Part shown: piece by piece, positions 18,765 to 27,653 of the stretch
Position numbering within the stretch: position 1 is the stretch's first letter
Layout: each line of letters starts with the position of its first letter
Source of the DNA: Lawsonibacter sp.
GTDB lineage: Bacteria; Bacillota; Clostridia; Oscillospirales; Oscillospiraceae
NCBI GenBank assembly: GCA_022796195.1
Contig: JAAWIE010000013.1
Span: 1 to 35,520, forward strand
Direction of reading: 5' to 3'
Length of the DNA: 35,520 nt
Made by a program: the position numbers and the translations under genes
Notes under the pieces: model-generated
The model's database searches: none
The model's input: the letters and a program-made list of their open reading frames with translations, nothing else
What the model was told of the DNA's origin: nothing

Positions 18765-21200
18765 TCACTGGCTCAACCGGGAGCTGTTTTCTCCCTGACC
18801 AGCGGGCGGGGCCGGGGGGAGATCCTCTTTTTTCGTTGTGCGGGCCTGGCGGCGCGAGACAGTCGCTTCCAGCGGCCGGTTCAAAGCGTTGGTTAGTACC
18901 TGATCGGCTCGCTCTACCAGGATGAACTGGAGTGCGGCCCGGACGGTCTGGTCAATTTCCTCCAAATCCTTGGCGTTATCAGCGGGAATGATAACCGTTT
19001 TAATGCCATTGCGGAAAGCGGCCATGGTCTTTTCCTTTAAGCCGCCGATGGGCAGAACCCGCCCCCGGAGGGTGACCTCGCCGGTCATAGCCAGCCCGCG
19101 TTTTACCGGGACTCCGGTGAGGGCGGATACCATAGCGGTAGTGATGGCAATGCCGGCAGAGGGGCCGTCTTTTGGGACTGCGCCCTCGGGAAAGTGAACG
19201 TGAATATCCTTTTCTTTGTAAAAATCGGCTGGGAGGCTCAGCCGGTCGGCCTGACTGCGGATAAAGCTGAGGGCGGCATGGGCCGATTCTTTCATCACAT
19301 CACCCAGATTACCAGTAAGCTCCACCTTGCCGGAACCGGGGACTACGTTGACCTCCACCTCAAGCAGTTCACCACCCACGGAGGTCCAGGCGAGACCGTT
19401 GACCACACCCACACGCTCCTCCAGGGCTTGACGCTCCGGGTGGTACTTGGGTACGCCCAGGTATTCGGACAGGTCCTTATCGCTGATTCGAATGGCCTTG
19501 GCATTGTCCGCGACTACCTTCATAGCCGCTTTACGGCAGATAGCGGCCAGACGGCGTTCCAGCACACGGACACCTGACTCTCGGGTGTAGGCGGCGATCA
19601 CCTCGCGCAGGGCCCCATCGGACATCTTCAGCTGCGCTTTTGTGAGCCCATGGCGTTTCAGTTCTTTGGGAAGAAGGTGTTTTTTCGCAATCTGCACCTT
19701 TTCCTCATCGGTGTAGCTGGACAGTTCAATCACTTCCATCCGATCCAACAGGGGGCGTGGAATGGTGTCGGTGGTGTTGGCGGTGGTAATGAACATGACT
19801 TGAGACAGGTCGAAGGGAAGTTCTAAAAAGTTGTCTCGAAAAGTGGCGTTCTGTTCCCCATCCAGCACCTCCAGCAGAGCGGAGGCGGGGTCGCCCCGGT
19901 GGTCATGGCCCAGCTTGTCGATTTCGTCCAGCAAGATGAGGGGGTTACAACTCTGGGCCTGATTGATTGCAGTGATAATCCGTCCTGGCATGGCGCCCAC
20001 GTAGGTCTTGCGATGGCCTCGGATTTCGGCCTCATCGCTGACGCCGCCCAGGGATATCCGAGCCAGCTTGCGGTTCATAGCCCGGGCCATGGACATGGCG
20101 ATGGAGGTTTTCCCCACCCCTGGCGGGCCTGCCAGACAGATAATTTGCCCTTTCAGTTCAGGGGCCAGCTGACGGACAGCCACAAATTCCAACACCCGCT
20201 GTTTCACCTTGTCCAGACCGAAATGGTCCTGATCCAGCGCCTTTTCCACCGCAGAGACATTGATTTTCTCTTTGGTTGTCTTACCCCAAGGCAATTCCAA
20301 GCAGATATCCAGGTAGTTACGCAAAACGGTGCTTTCCGAAGAGCTGTAGGACTGTTTGGAGAGCCGTCCCAGTTCCTTGGTCAGCTTTTCCCGGACTTGG
20401 TCAGGCAATTTAGCCTGCGCAATTTTTTCCCGGTACTCCTCCAGCTCATCGGCCTCTTCCCCCAGCTCGGTCTGGATGACTTTGAGCTGTTCACGAAGAT
20501 AGTAGTCCCGCTGATGCTCGTTCATCTGCTCCCGGGCCCGTTCCTGAATTTCCTGATCAAGGGAAAGGATCTCCACTTCACGCTCCAGCAGGTGGTGCAG
20601 TTTTTCCAGCCGGCGGACAGGGCGGGATTCCTCCAAAATAGTCTGCTTGTCGCTGTTGCGCATAGGGATATTTTGGGCAATATAGTCGGCAATATGACCG
20701 GGGTCCTGGCTCGCCAGTACATGGATCATCAGGTCGGGGGAGAGCTTGGGGGCCAACTCAGCATAATCCTGAAACAGATCATAGGTAGAGCGGATCAAAG
20801 CCTCAGTTCGGGCGCTTCCACGGGCAGGCAGATCGGAAACAGGGATTTCCTGGACCTCGCCCTCCAAATAGGGGGTGGTGCGCAGGAGCTGAAGGAGCCG
20901 TCCTCTGGACTGCCCCTCCACCATGACGCGCACGTTATCTCCAGGCATACGGAGAATCTGGCGGATGTTGGAGATGGTGCCCACCTGGCACAAATCGTCC
21001 ATCGAAGGCTCTTCCACTGCGATATCCTTTTGACCAACCAGGAAGACAGGGCTCCCCGCCGTCATAGCGGCTTCCAGTGCCCGGACTGAGGTGTCCCGGG
21101 CCACCTCAAAGTGAATCAGCACATTTGGGAATACGGTCAGTCCCCGCAGGGCGATGACCGGCATAGTGGAGGTGTGGAGAATGTCAGATTCTTTGGGCAT
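18765..21200 (-). CDS. lon: ATP-dependent protease LonA
   Basis: An 811-residue soluble LonA. The N-terminal substrate-binding LON domain (PVIALRGLTVFPNVLIHFEV) is followed by a coiled-coil region, an AAA+ module with P-loop GPPGVGKT (358-365) and Walker B PLILLDEIDKLG, and an S16 peptidase domain with the Ser-Lys dyad Ser681 (KDGPSAG) and Lys722 (GGLKEK). It degrades misfolded and regulatory proteins in the cytosol. A short Thr/Lys/Pro-rich tail follows the protease domain. The ATG at 21200 has GAGGAAG about 11 bases upstream, a rather distant ribosome site. Confidence 0.97.
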   Translation of the reverse strand: MPKESDILHTSTMPVIALRGLTVFPNVLIHFEVARDTSVRALEAAMTAGSPVFLVGQKDIAVEEPSMDDLCQVGTISNIRQILRMPGDNVRVMVEGQSRGRLLQLLRTTPYLEGEVQEIPVSDLPARGSARTEALIRSTYDLFQDYAELAPKLSPDLMIHVLASQDPGHIADYIAQNIPMRNSDKQTILEESRPVRRLEKLHHLLEREVEILSLDQEIQERAREQMNEHQRDYYLREQLKVIQTELGEEADELEEYREKIAQAKLPDQVREKLTKELGRLSKQSYSSSESTVLRNYLDICLELPWGKTTKEKINVSAVEKALDQDHFGLDKVKQRVLEFVAVRQLAPELKGQIICLAGPPGVGKTSIAMSMARAMNRKLARISLGGVSDEAEIRGHRKTYVGAMPGRIITAINQAQSCNPLILLDEIDKLGHDHRGDPASALLEVLDGEQNATFRDNFLELPFDLSQVMFITTANTTDTIPRPLLDRMEVIELSSYTDEEKVQIAKKHLLPKELKRHGLTKAQLKMSDGALREVIAAYTRESGVRVLERRLAAICRKAAMKVVADNAKAIRISDKDLSEYLGVPKYHPERQALEERVGVVNGLAWTSVGGELLEVEVNVVPGSGKVELTGNLGDVMKESAHAALSFIRSQADRLSLPADFYKEKDIHVHFPEGAVPKDGPSAGIAITTAMVSALTGVPVKRGLAMTGEVTLRGRVLPIGGLKEKTMAAFRNGIKTVIIPADNAKDLEEIDQTVRAALQFILVERADQVLTNALNRPLEATVSRRQARTTKKEDLPPAPPAGQGENSSRLSQ

Positions 21201-21250
21201 AATACTTCACTTCCTCTCAGGGAGATTCAGGGTACTCATAAGAGACAGCA

Positions 21251-21293
21251 CAGACGCCCCGCGCCCCGCAGAGGGGACGCCGCGGGGCGTCTG
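21251..21293 (-). other. Strong hairpin between clpX and lon
   Basis: A perfect 13-pair stem CAGACGCCCCGCG/CGCGGGGCGTCTG with an inner CCCC/GGGG mini-stem. No T run follows on either strand, so it is not a standard intrinsic terminator. It may protect the clpX mRNA end, or separate clpX from lon expression. Confidence 0.6.
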
Positions 21294-21306
21294 AAATACG
21301 GTTGTG

Positions 21307-22638
21307 TCAGCCTGCCCAGCCGTGGTCGCGATTCCGATGGCCGGGGCGCTCCACCTGTTGGACAGTCGCTTTTCCCAGCTTGGGCCGCTGGGTGCGGTTG
21401 GGATTTTGGGTCAGCTGGGGTGGTGCGCCGTTTTTGATACACTCATCGGTGATGGTTACCTTGACGATAGTGGGGTCGGAGGGGATGTCGTACATGATCT
21501 GGTTCATGACTTCTTCCAGAATAGCACGCAGGCCGCGTGCCCCGATCTCTCGGGCCACCGCCCGGCCGGCAACTTCCTCCAGTGCCTCCGGGGTGAACTC
21601 GAGCTCTACCTCGTCGTATGCAAGGAGGGTCTGATACTGCTTGACTAGGGCGTTTTTAGGCTCAGTCAAGATGCGTACCATATGGTCTCGATTCAGCGAT
21701 TCCAGGGTGGTGACCACCGGCAGACGGCCCACCAGTTCTGGAATAATACCAAACTTGAGCAGATCCTGCGGCTGGAGCTCGCTCATCAGTTCGCCCACAT
21801 TTTTCTCATTTTTGCTTTTGATCTCAGCGCCGAAGCCTAGGGACCGTTTATCCAAACGGCGTTCAATGATTTTGTCGATGCCGTCGAAAGCACCGCCGCA
21901 GATGAACAGAATGTTATGGGTATCAATTTGAATAAACTCCTGGTGAGGATGCTTGCGCCCGCCCTGAGGGGGAACGTTGGCAACGGTGCCCTCCACGATT
22001 TTCAGCAGAGCTTGCTGAACGCCCTCGCCGGAGACATCGCGGGTGATGGACACATTTTCGCTCTTCCGGGCAATTTTATCCATCTCATCAATATAGATAA
22101 TGCCTCGTTCGGCTAGTTCAATGTCGTAGTCGGCAGCCTGAACCAAGCGCAGAAGAATATTTTCCACGTCGTCGCCTACATAGCCCGCCTCGGTAAGGGT
22201 AGTGGCGTCCGCAATGGCAAAGGGAACTTTCAGCACTCGGGCCAGCGTCTGAGCGAACAGAGTTTTGCCGCAGCCGGTGGGGCCCATCAACAGGATGTTG
22301 CTCTTTTGCAGTTCTACATCCTCCGCCCCGCCGAAGTAAATACGTTTGTAGTGGTTGTACACCGCGACGGACAGCGCCACCTTAGCTTTCTCCTGGCCGA
22401 TGATATACTGATCTAACACAGCGTGGATTTCTTTTGGCGTAGGGATCGCGTCAGGAATTTCGCCCAAAAACTGTTCCTTTTCCTCAACTAAGAAGTTTTC
22501 CGCTCCCATGGCCTCCATACAAAGGCCCACGCACTCATCGCAGATATAAACGCCAGGGCCGGCGATAATCCGCCGTACCTGATCCTGATGCTTGCCGCAG
22601 AAGGAACAGCGTATTTTTCTCTCGTCGTTAATTGCCAT
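21307..22638 (-). CDS. clpX: ATP-dependent unfoldase ClpX
   Basis: A 443-residue AAA+ unfoldase. The N-terminal zinc-binding domain has Cys11, Cys14, Cys33 and Cys36 (CSFCGKH...YICDEC). The P-loop GPTGCGKT lies at 119-126 and Walker B is [14 protein letters not shown]. The IGF-type loop that docks on ClpP is read here as [10 protein letters not shown]. It feeds unfolded substrates to ClpP, whose gene ends 23 bases upstream. A Gln/Pro/Arg-rich C-terminal tail follows the last conserved segment ([16 protein letters not shown]). Confidence 0.97.
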   Translation of the reverse strand: MAINDERKIRCSFCGKHQDQVRRIIAGPGVYICDECVGLCMEAMGAENFLVEEKEQFLGEIPDAIPTPKEIHAVLDQYIIGQEKAKVALSVAVYNHYKRIYFGGAEDVELQKSNILLMGPTGCGKTLFAQTLARVLKVPFAIADATTLTEAGYVGDDVENILLRLVQAADYDIELAERGIIYIDEMDKIARKSENVSITRDVSGEGVQQALLKIVEGTVANVPPQGGRKHPHQEFIQIDTHNILFICGGAFDGIDKIIERRLDKRSLGFGAEIKSKNEKNVGELMSELQPQDLLKFGIIPELVGRLPVVTTLESLNRDHMVRILTEPKNALVKQYQTLLAYDEVELEFTPEALEEVAGRAVAREIGARGLRAILEEVMNQIMYDIPSDPTIVKVTITDECIKNGAPPQLTQNPNRTQRPKLGKATVQQVERPGHRNRDHGWAG

Positions 22639-22661
22639 GGATACACCTCGTTTACGGAATT

Positions 22662-23243
22662 TTACCGCCGATCCAGCACCTTGTCCACAAGGCCGTACTC
22701 CATAGCCTCTTGAGCGGTCATAAAGTTGTCGCGCTCACAATCAGCGGTGACGGTCTCAATGGGTTTGCCGGTATTCTCGGACAGGATACGGTTCATCCGA
22801 GTCTTGATGATCTCCAGCCGGCGCAGGTGGATCGCCATATCGGTAATCTGACCCTGGGTACCAGCGGAGGGCTGATGAATCATGATCTCAGCATTGGGCA
22901 GGGCCAGCCGCTTGCCCTTTGCACCGGAGGACAGCAGGAACGCGCCCATAGAGGCGGCCATGCCGATGCAGATGGTAGACACATCGCATTTGATATACTG
23001 CATCGTGTCGTAAATGGCCATACCAGCGGTGACAGAGCCGCCAGGACTGTTAATGTAGAACTGAATGTCCTTATCCGGGTCCTGAGCCTCCAGGTACAAC
23101 AGCTGGGCCACGATGAGGGAGGCGGTGGTGTCGTTGACTTCCTCCGACAGCATTACGATTCGGTCGTTGAGCAGGCGGGAGAAGATGTCATAAGACCGTT
23201 CGCCCCGGTTGGTCTGTTCTACTACATAGGGAACTAAGCTCAT
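22662..23243 (-). CDS. clpP: ATP-dependent Clp protease proteolytic subunit
   Basis: A 193-residue serine peptidase with the full triad: Ser98 (GMAASMG), His123 (MIHQPSAG) and Asp172. Numbering and length match standard ClpP. The start [20 protein letters not shown] at 23243 is the canonical mature-like N-terminus, after AAAGGAG; the frame extends 29 codons further upstream without sense. It forms the chamber that works with ClpX, encoded next. Confidence 0.97.
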   Translation of the reverse strand: MSLVPYVVEQTNRGERSYDIFSRLLNDRIVMLSEEVNDTTASLIVAQLLYLEAQDPDKDIQFYINSPGGSVTAGMAIYDTMQYIKCDVSTICIGMAASMGAFLLSSGAKGKRLALPNAEIMIHQPSAGTQGQITDMAIHLRRLEIIKTRMNRILSENTGKPIETVTADCERDNFMTAQEAMEYGLVDKVLDRR

Positions 23244-23322
23244 AATTGTACTCCTTTTCATTTGGGATACCAGAGTATACCCATTGGAACGGCAATTCAT
23301 TCCTTTTGATCTTGACAGAGGT

Positions 23323-23391
23323 GTGTTCACGCCCCAGACGGAGAGAGTGTGAACACGCGATTACGCCCGGGACGGTACAGACCGCCCCGGG
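23323..23391. other. Pair of inverted repeats between tig and clpP
   Basis: GTGTTCAC (23323-23330) and GTGAACAC (23349-23356) form an eight-base inverted repeat. Closer to tig, CCCGGGACGGT/ACCGCCCCGGG (23366-23391, one mismatch, loop ACAG) makes a GC-rich hairpin directly after the tig stop. Neither is followed by a T run, so tig-clpP read-through looks possible. Confidence 0.5.
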
Positions 23392-23403
23392 ACGTTTGGA
23401 ATT

Positions 23404-24792
23404 TTACTCCTCAGCGGGCTCTTCCGTCTTCTTTTTCGCACGGCTGCGCTTGGGCTTCTCCTCGCCCTCACCCTCGTCGTCCTTTTTGGCGGCCTTCTTT
23501 GTGGCAGCCTTCTTCTTGGGCTTGCCGGCCACTGCGGAGGAAATGACAAGCTCACTGGCCTTTTTCAGGGCCAGATCCTTTTTCAGTCCCTCGGCGGGAA
23601 TGATGGCTTTAATCCGGTCCTCGGGCATATTGTACTGCTCAGCCAGCCGGGTTACCTCAGCTGCGTACTCCTCTTCGCTGATCTCGATGCCCTCCGCCTT
23701 AACCACGGCGGTGAGAGCCAGCTCCACCTGGACCTGTTTCAGAGCGGATGGCTTGGCGGAAGCGCGCATCATTTCTGCGTTCATGCCCATCATAGACATG
23801 TAGTCCTCCATCCGAAGGCCCTGGTTTTGCAGGCGCATAGCATAGTCTTCCATCAGTCGGTCGGTCTGGACCTCCACCATGCCGTCGGGAATTTCGCACT
23901 CCATCCCCTCGACCAGCTGCTCAATTACCGCATTCTCAAAATCTTCCTTGGCTTGAGCGGTCTTGCGCTGCATCAGCTTTTCGCCCAAATCCTTACGGAA
24001 ATCGGCCAGAGTTTCAAACTCAGATACGTCTTTGGCAAACTCGTCATCCACATCGGGAGACTGCGCTTCTTTAACCTCGTTGACCTTCACATGGAAGACC
24101 ACGGCCTTTCCGGCCAGGTCGGCGTGATAGTCTTCCGGGAAGGTGATGTCCAGATCCTTTTCCTCGCCGGCCTTCATGCCGATGACCTGTTCTTCAAAGC
24201 CGGGGACAAACATACCCGAACCCAGCTTCAGGTCGTAGTTCTCGCCTTTGCCGCCCTCAAAGGGGGTGCCGTTGTCAAAGCCCTCGAAGTCGATCACGGC
24301 GGTGTCGCCCTTTTTGGCTTTGCGCGTAACGCTGACCAGACGGGTAGCACGGTCGATGTAAGGCTTTAGTTCTTCGTCGATGTCCTTTTCGGTAACCTTT
24401 GGCTCCTCCTTGGGGGCAGTAATGCCCTTATACTCGCCCAGCTTGGCCTCGGGCCGGACGGAGACCAGCGCCTTGAAGGTATAGCCCTCCGGGCCAACTT
24501 CTACCACTTCCATTTTGGGATAGCCTACGTCATCCAGTCCCTGTTCCTTCACCGCCGCTTCGTAGGCGTCGGGGTAGGATTCGTTGATAGCGTCCTCATA
24601 GAAGACGCTGGCGCCGTACATGCCCTCAATGATCTTCCGGGGGGCCTTGCCCTTGCGGAAGCCGGGCACATTGATCCGGCCGCGGGTCTTCAAATAGACT
24701 TTCTGCACGGCGGCCTCAAACTGGTCGGCCTCCACCTGGATGGTAAGCTCGACGGTGCTTTTTTCCTTTTTCTCAACACTGGTGACCTTCAT
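23404..24792 (-). CDS. tig: Trigger factor, with a long charged C-terminal tail
   Basis: A 462-residue ribosome-associated chaperone. The N-terminal domain carries the ribosome-docking signature GFRKGKAPRK (about 44-53). An FKBP-type prolyl isomerase domain follows (KKGDTAVIDFEGFDNGTPFEGGKGENYDLKLGSG in two blocks, about 155-190), then the helical chaperone arms. The last ~40 residues are unusual: a Lys/Ala-rich then Glu-rich then basic tail (KPKKKAATKKAAKKDDEGEG onward). The ribosome site is AGGAGGAAA. A TAGAAT box lies at 24862-24867 on the minus strand without a clear -35. The first gene of the tig-clpP-clpX-lon-engB cluster. Confidence 0.96.
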   Translation of the reverse strand: MKVTSVEKKEKSTVELTIQVEADQFEAAVQKVYLKTRGRINVPGFRKGKAPRKIIEGMYGASVFYEDAINESYPDAYEAAVKEQGLDDVGYPKMEVVEVGPEGYTFKALVSVRPEAKLGEYKGITAPKEEPKVTEKDIDEELKPYIDRATRLVSVTRKAKKGDTAVIDFEGFDNGTPFEGGKGENYDLKLGSGMFVPGFEEQVIGMKAGEEKDLDITFPEDYHADLAGKAVVFHVKVNEVKEAQSPDVDDEFAKDVSEFETLADFRKDLGEKLMQRKTAQAKEDFENAVIEQLVEGMECEIPDGMVEVQTDRLMEDYAMRLQNQGLRMEDYMSMMGMNAEMMRASAKPSALKQVQVELALTAVVKAEGIEISEEEYAAEVTRLAEQYNMPEDRIKAIIPAEGLKKDLALKKASELVISSAVAGKPKKKAATKKAAKKDDEGEGEEKPKRSRAKKKTEEPAEE

Positions 24793-25013
24793 TTGTTAAT
24801 TTCCTCCTGTTGGTCCCGTCCCAGTGTCCCGGCGGCGGGGCCGTTTTACTTTCGCCACGATATTCTATCAGATATACGGGCATTTGAACAGTCTAATTTT
24901 GAAATTTCTCTGAAATTTTCCGGTTCTATTTTGAGCCGGTCCGGAATCAGGGTATTTTACTGCGCTTGGATACATACAGAGACGGTACATTTCTGACTTT
25001 GGAATGGAGGGCC

Positions 25014-25700
25014 CTACAAGATCCGCACCGGACGGAACCCTACATAGTCGGCAGCAATGAGGCGGTATTCCACTTCGCCCTGCCGTCCGGTAACAGCCAG
25101 CCGGTGGCTTCCGCCGTGGAGGTGGCCGTAACAGCAGGTCTGCACCTGATATTGTTCCAGCAGGTTGATAATCTCTTGGCATCGGTATCCCTGATAGAGG
25201 GGTGGGTAGTGGAGAAAGCACAGCTTGTTTCGTTCCCCCGCGGCTTTTAAGGAGGCTTCCAGCCGGATCAGTTCCCGGTTGAAGATTTTGGCGCTGTGCT
25301 CCCCCCGGTCCTCCTCATAGAACCATCCCCTGGTGCCGCACAGGGCGGTTTCCTCATAAAAATGGCAGTTGTTGTGGAGAATATCCAGGGTAGAAAAGCC
25401 GTTTTCTGCAAAAAAGGCCTGCATTTTGCTGGCGGTGGTCCACCAGTAGTCGTGGTTGCCCTTGAGCAGCAGCTTGCGTGCTCCCGGCAGAGCGTTGAGG
25501 AACGAAAAATCCGGTTTAGCTTCCTCCAGGCTCATCCCCCAGGACACATCGCCGCAGACCACAACGGTGTCCTCCGGGGAGACCAGCTTAAATCCCTCCC
25601 GCAGTTTGTCTACGTAGCCGGTCCAGCCGCCCCCAAACACATCCATAGGCTTGTCGCTGCCCAGGGAGAGATGGGTGTCTCCAATGGCATACAGGGCCAT
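25014..25700 (-). CDS. Metallophosphoesterase (predicted phosphohydrolase)
   Basis: A 228-residue calcineurin-like phosphoesterase with all metal-site blocks in order: AIGDTHLSL (GDxH), VVCGDVSWG (GDxxxG), LLKGNHDYWW (GNHD), LCFLHYPPL and YGHLHGG. No signal peptide is present, so it is cytosolic. The substrate is unknown; the sequence most resembles the uncharacterised COG1768 type. The start at 25700 is four bases after the thrC stop, with GGGGTGA inside thrC. The frame continues 105 codons upstream, but only as a shifted reading of thrC. Confidence 0.88.
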   Translation of the reverse strand: MALYAIGDTHLSLGSDKPMDVFGGGWTGYVDKLREGFKLVSPEDTVVVCGDVSWGMSLEEAKPDFSFLNALPGARKLLLKGNHDYWWTTASKMQAFFAENGFSTLDILHNNCHFYEETALCGTRGWFYEEDRGEHSAKIFNRELIRLEASLKAAGERNKLCFLHYPPLYQGYRCQEIINLLEQYQVQTCCYGHLHGGSHRLAVTGRQGEVEYRLIAADYVGFRPVRIL

Positions 25701-25704
25701 GGGC

Positions 25705-27189
25705 TCACCCCAGCAGAGAACGCACTGCGTCCACCATCCGGTCTTTTTCCACAACCTGGGTAAAGCGGATTTCCTTGCCGCGCAGTGCGGCCAGAGGGGC
25801 GGGGGCGGGCTGACCCGTTTTGGCGGAGAGCTGATCCAGGGCGTCCAGTCCGGAGGCAATGTTTGTCTCGCCCAGAGCTTCCAGCACGCTGGAGCAGAAC
25901 TTAAAGGGACTGGCGGTGGAGGCCACAATTGCGGGAGCCTGGTCGCCGGTCTCGTTTCGGTACTGTTCCAGAGCAGAGAAGGCCACTGCGGTGTGGGTGT
26001 CGATGAGGTAGCCATGCTTATTGTACATGGCGCGGATGGTTTGCTGTGTAGTATGGTCGTCGCAGGAATAGCCCTTGAAGTATTTTTTCAGTTTCTCCCG
26101 GAGCTTCTCGCTGACCTGATACCGGCCTGTGCCGGCAAGCTGTTCCATATAGCCCTTTACCTCGGCGGGGTCGCCGGTAAGGGCAAACAGCAGCCGCTCC
26201 AGATTGGAGGAGATCAGGATATCCATAGAGGGGGACATGGTATTGTAGAAGGTGCGGTTGCGGTCATATGTGCCGGTGTGCAGGAAGTCCGTCAGCACAT
26301 TGTTGCGGTTGGAGGCGCAAATCAGCTGCTTGATGGGCAGTCCCATCTCCAGAGCGTAATATGCAGCCAGAATATTACCGAAATTCCCGGTAGGTACACA
26401 GATGTTTACCGGCTGGTCCGGGGTGATTTTTTCATCCCGAATCAGGTCGCAGTAAGCGGAGATATAGTAGACCAGCTGGGGCAGAACACGTCCCCAATTG
26501 ATGGAGTTGGCAGAGGAGAAGAAGTATCCCTGACCGGCTAGTTCCTTACGGACGGCCGGATCGGAAAACAGCTTTTTCACGCCGGTCTGCGCGTCGTCAA
26601 AGTTGCCCACCACAGCGGCAACCCCCACATTGCCCCCCTCCTGAGTGACCATTTGCAGTTCCTGTACCTGAGAGACCCCGTCCTTGGGATAAAATACTAG
26701 AATTTTTGTGCGGGGAACATCTTTAAAACCCTCCAGCGCACCTTTTCCTGTGTCGCCGGAAGTGGCAACTAGAATACAGGCAGTTTTTTCTTCCTCTGTT
26801 TTTACAAGTGAGGCGGACAGCAGGTGGGGCAGCATTTGCAAAGCCATGTCTTTAAAGGCGCAGGTAGGCCCATGCCACAGCTCCAGGCAGTGGGTATTCC
26901 CGTCTACAGTATGGACGGGGGCAACCGCCGGGGAGTCAAACTTGTCCGGGCCGTAAGCGGCGTTGGCGAAGTCAGTGAGTTCCTTGACGGAAAACTCTTC
27001 CAAAAACATCTTCATGATGTATACTGCCCGCTGCTGGTAGGCCATAGCCTTAATGTCTTCCAACGCCTTGCCGGGCAGTTTAGGGATGTAATAGGGAGTC
27101 AGCAGGCCGCCATCCTGGGCCAAACCCTGGGTAATGGCCTGGGCGGCGGAATACTGGCTGGCGATGTCACGGGTACTGATATACCGCAT
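25705..27189 (-). CDS. thrC: Threonine synthase
   Basis: A 494-residue PLP enzyme, the longer fold-type II form. It starts MRYISTRDIASQYSAAQAIT..GLAQDGGLLTPYYIP, the family's typical N-terminus. The PLP-binding lysine is Lys113 in GPTCAFKDMALQML. Further blocks are VATSGDTGKGALEGFKDVP and VPTGNFGNILAAYYA (phosphate cup). It converts O-phosphohomoserine to threonine. Its ribosome site is AAGGAAGG. No hom or thrB is in the window; the only partner is the metallophosphoesterase that follows at once. Confidence 0.96.
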   Translation of the reverse strand: MRYISTRDIASQYSAAQAITQGLAQDGGLLTPYYIPKLPGKALEDIKAMAYQQRAVYIMKMFLEEFSVKELTDFANAAYGPDKFDSPAVAPVHTVDGNTHCLELWHGPTCAFKDMALQMLPHLLSASLVKTEEEKTACILVATSGDTGKGALEGFKDVPRTKILVFYPKDGVSQVQELQMVTQEGGNVGVAAVVGNFDDAQTGVKKLFSDPAVRKELAGQGYFFSSANSINWGRVLPQLVYYISAYCDLIRDEKITPDQPVNICVPTGNFGNILAAYYALEMGLPIKQLICASNRNNVLTDFLHTGTYDRNRTFYNTMSPSMDILISSNLERLLFALTGDPAEVKGYMEQLAGTGRYQVSEKLREKLKKYFKGYSCDDHTTQQTIRAMYNKHGYLIDTHTAVAFSALEQYRNETGDQAPAIVASTASPFKFCSSVLEALGETNIASGLDALDQLSAKTGQPAPAPLAALRGKEIRFTQVVEKDRMVDAVRSLLG

Positions 27190-27223
27190 TTCGATCCTTC
27201 CTTACGTTTTAGCGTTGATTCCT

Positions 27224-27252
27224 ATTATGCCAGTTTTTTGTGTAGAGGTCAA
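27224..27252 (-). promoter_or_regulatory. Promoter of thrC
   Basis: Minus-strand TTGACC (27247-27252) and CATAAT (27224-27229), spacer 17, 35 bases ahead of the start codon. The short leader leaves no room for a T-box or riboswitch. Confidence 0.7.
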
Positions 27253-27284
27253 GGCTTTTTCACAGGCTTTGCGGGGCGGTATTT

Positions 27285-27653
27285 CTAAAAAGCATTTTCC
27301 AGGTGAAAAATTTTCGGCCTAACCGTGGCCATGCCCTGGGGGGCGTACAGCTCAATTACGTCAAAGCGGGGCTGGAGCTTGGTTGGGTGCCAGGCCAGAT
27401 AGAGCTGGGCGGCGGTGCGCAGTTTTTGCTGTTTGCGTTGGCCCACAAAGGCTCCGGCGGAACCGTAGGCGGCGCTTTTGCGCAGTTTGACCTCCACAAA
27501 GCAGAGGAAGTTTCCATCCTCGGCAATTAGGTCGATCTCTCCAAACCGGCATTGCCAATTGGCGGCAACCAGCCGAAACCCTTTTTGCCGCAAATATTCC
27601 GCGGCCTGTTCCTCGCCCCAGCGGCCCCGAAGACGGCTTTCCTGTCCGCTCAC
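27285..27653 (-). CDS. YraN-family (UPF0102) nuclease-fold protein
   Basis: A 122-residue protein of the restriction-endonuclease-like fold. Its conserved residues are visible: GEEQAAEYLRQKGF, then RFGEIDLIAEDG (E-x-D) and CFVEVKLRKS (E-x-K), the PD-(D/E)xK-type metal site. Members are predicted nucleases of unclear role, often next to rnhB, as here; it overlaps the rnhB stop by four bases. The start is ATG at 27653. No clear terminator follows before the thrC promoter. Confidence 0.9.
   Translation of the reverse strand: MSGQESRLRGRWGEEQAAEYLRQKGFRLVAANWQCRFGEIDLIAEDGNFLCFVEVKLRKSAAYGSAGAFVGQRKQQKLRTAAQLYLAWHPTKLQPRFDVIELYAPQGMATVRPKIFHLENAF

Noticed and set aside
19899-21089. Open frame of 396 codons on the plus strand opposite lon
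   Set aside because: Opposite a fully conserved LonA; no motif or ribosome site.
27190-27284. T-box or riboswitch ahead of thrC
   Set aside because: The promoter lies only 35 bases from the start codon, which leaves no room for such a leader.
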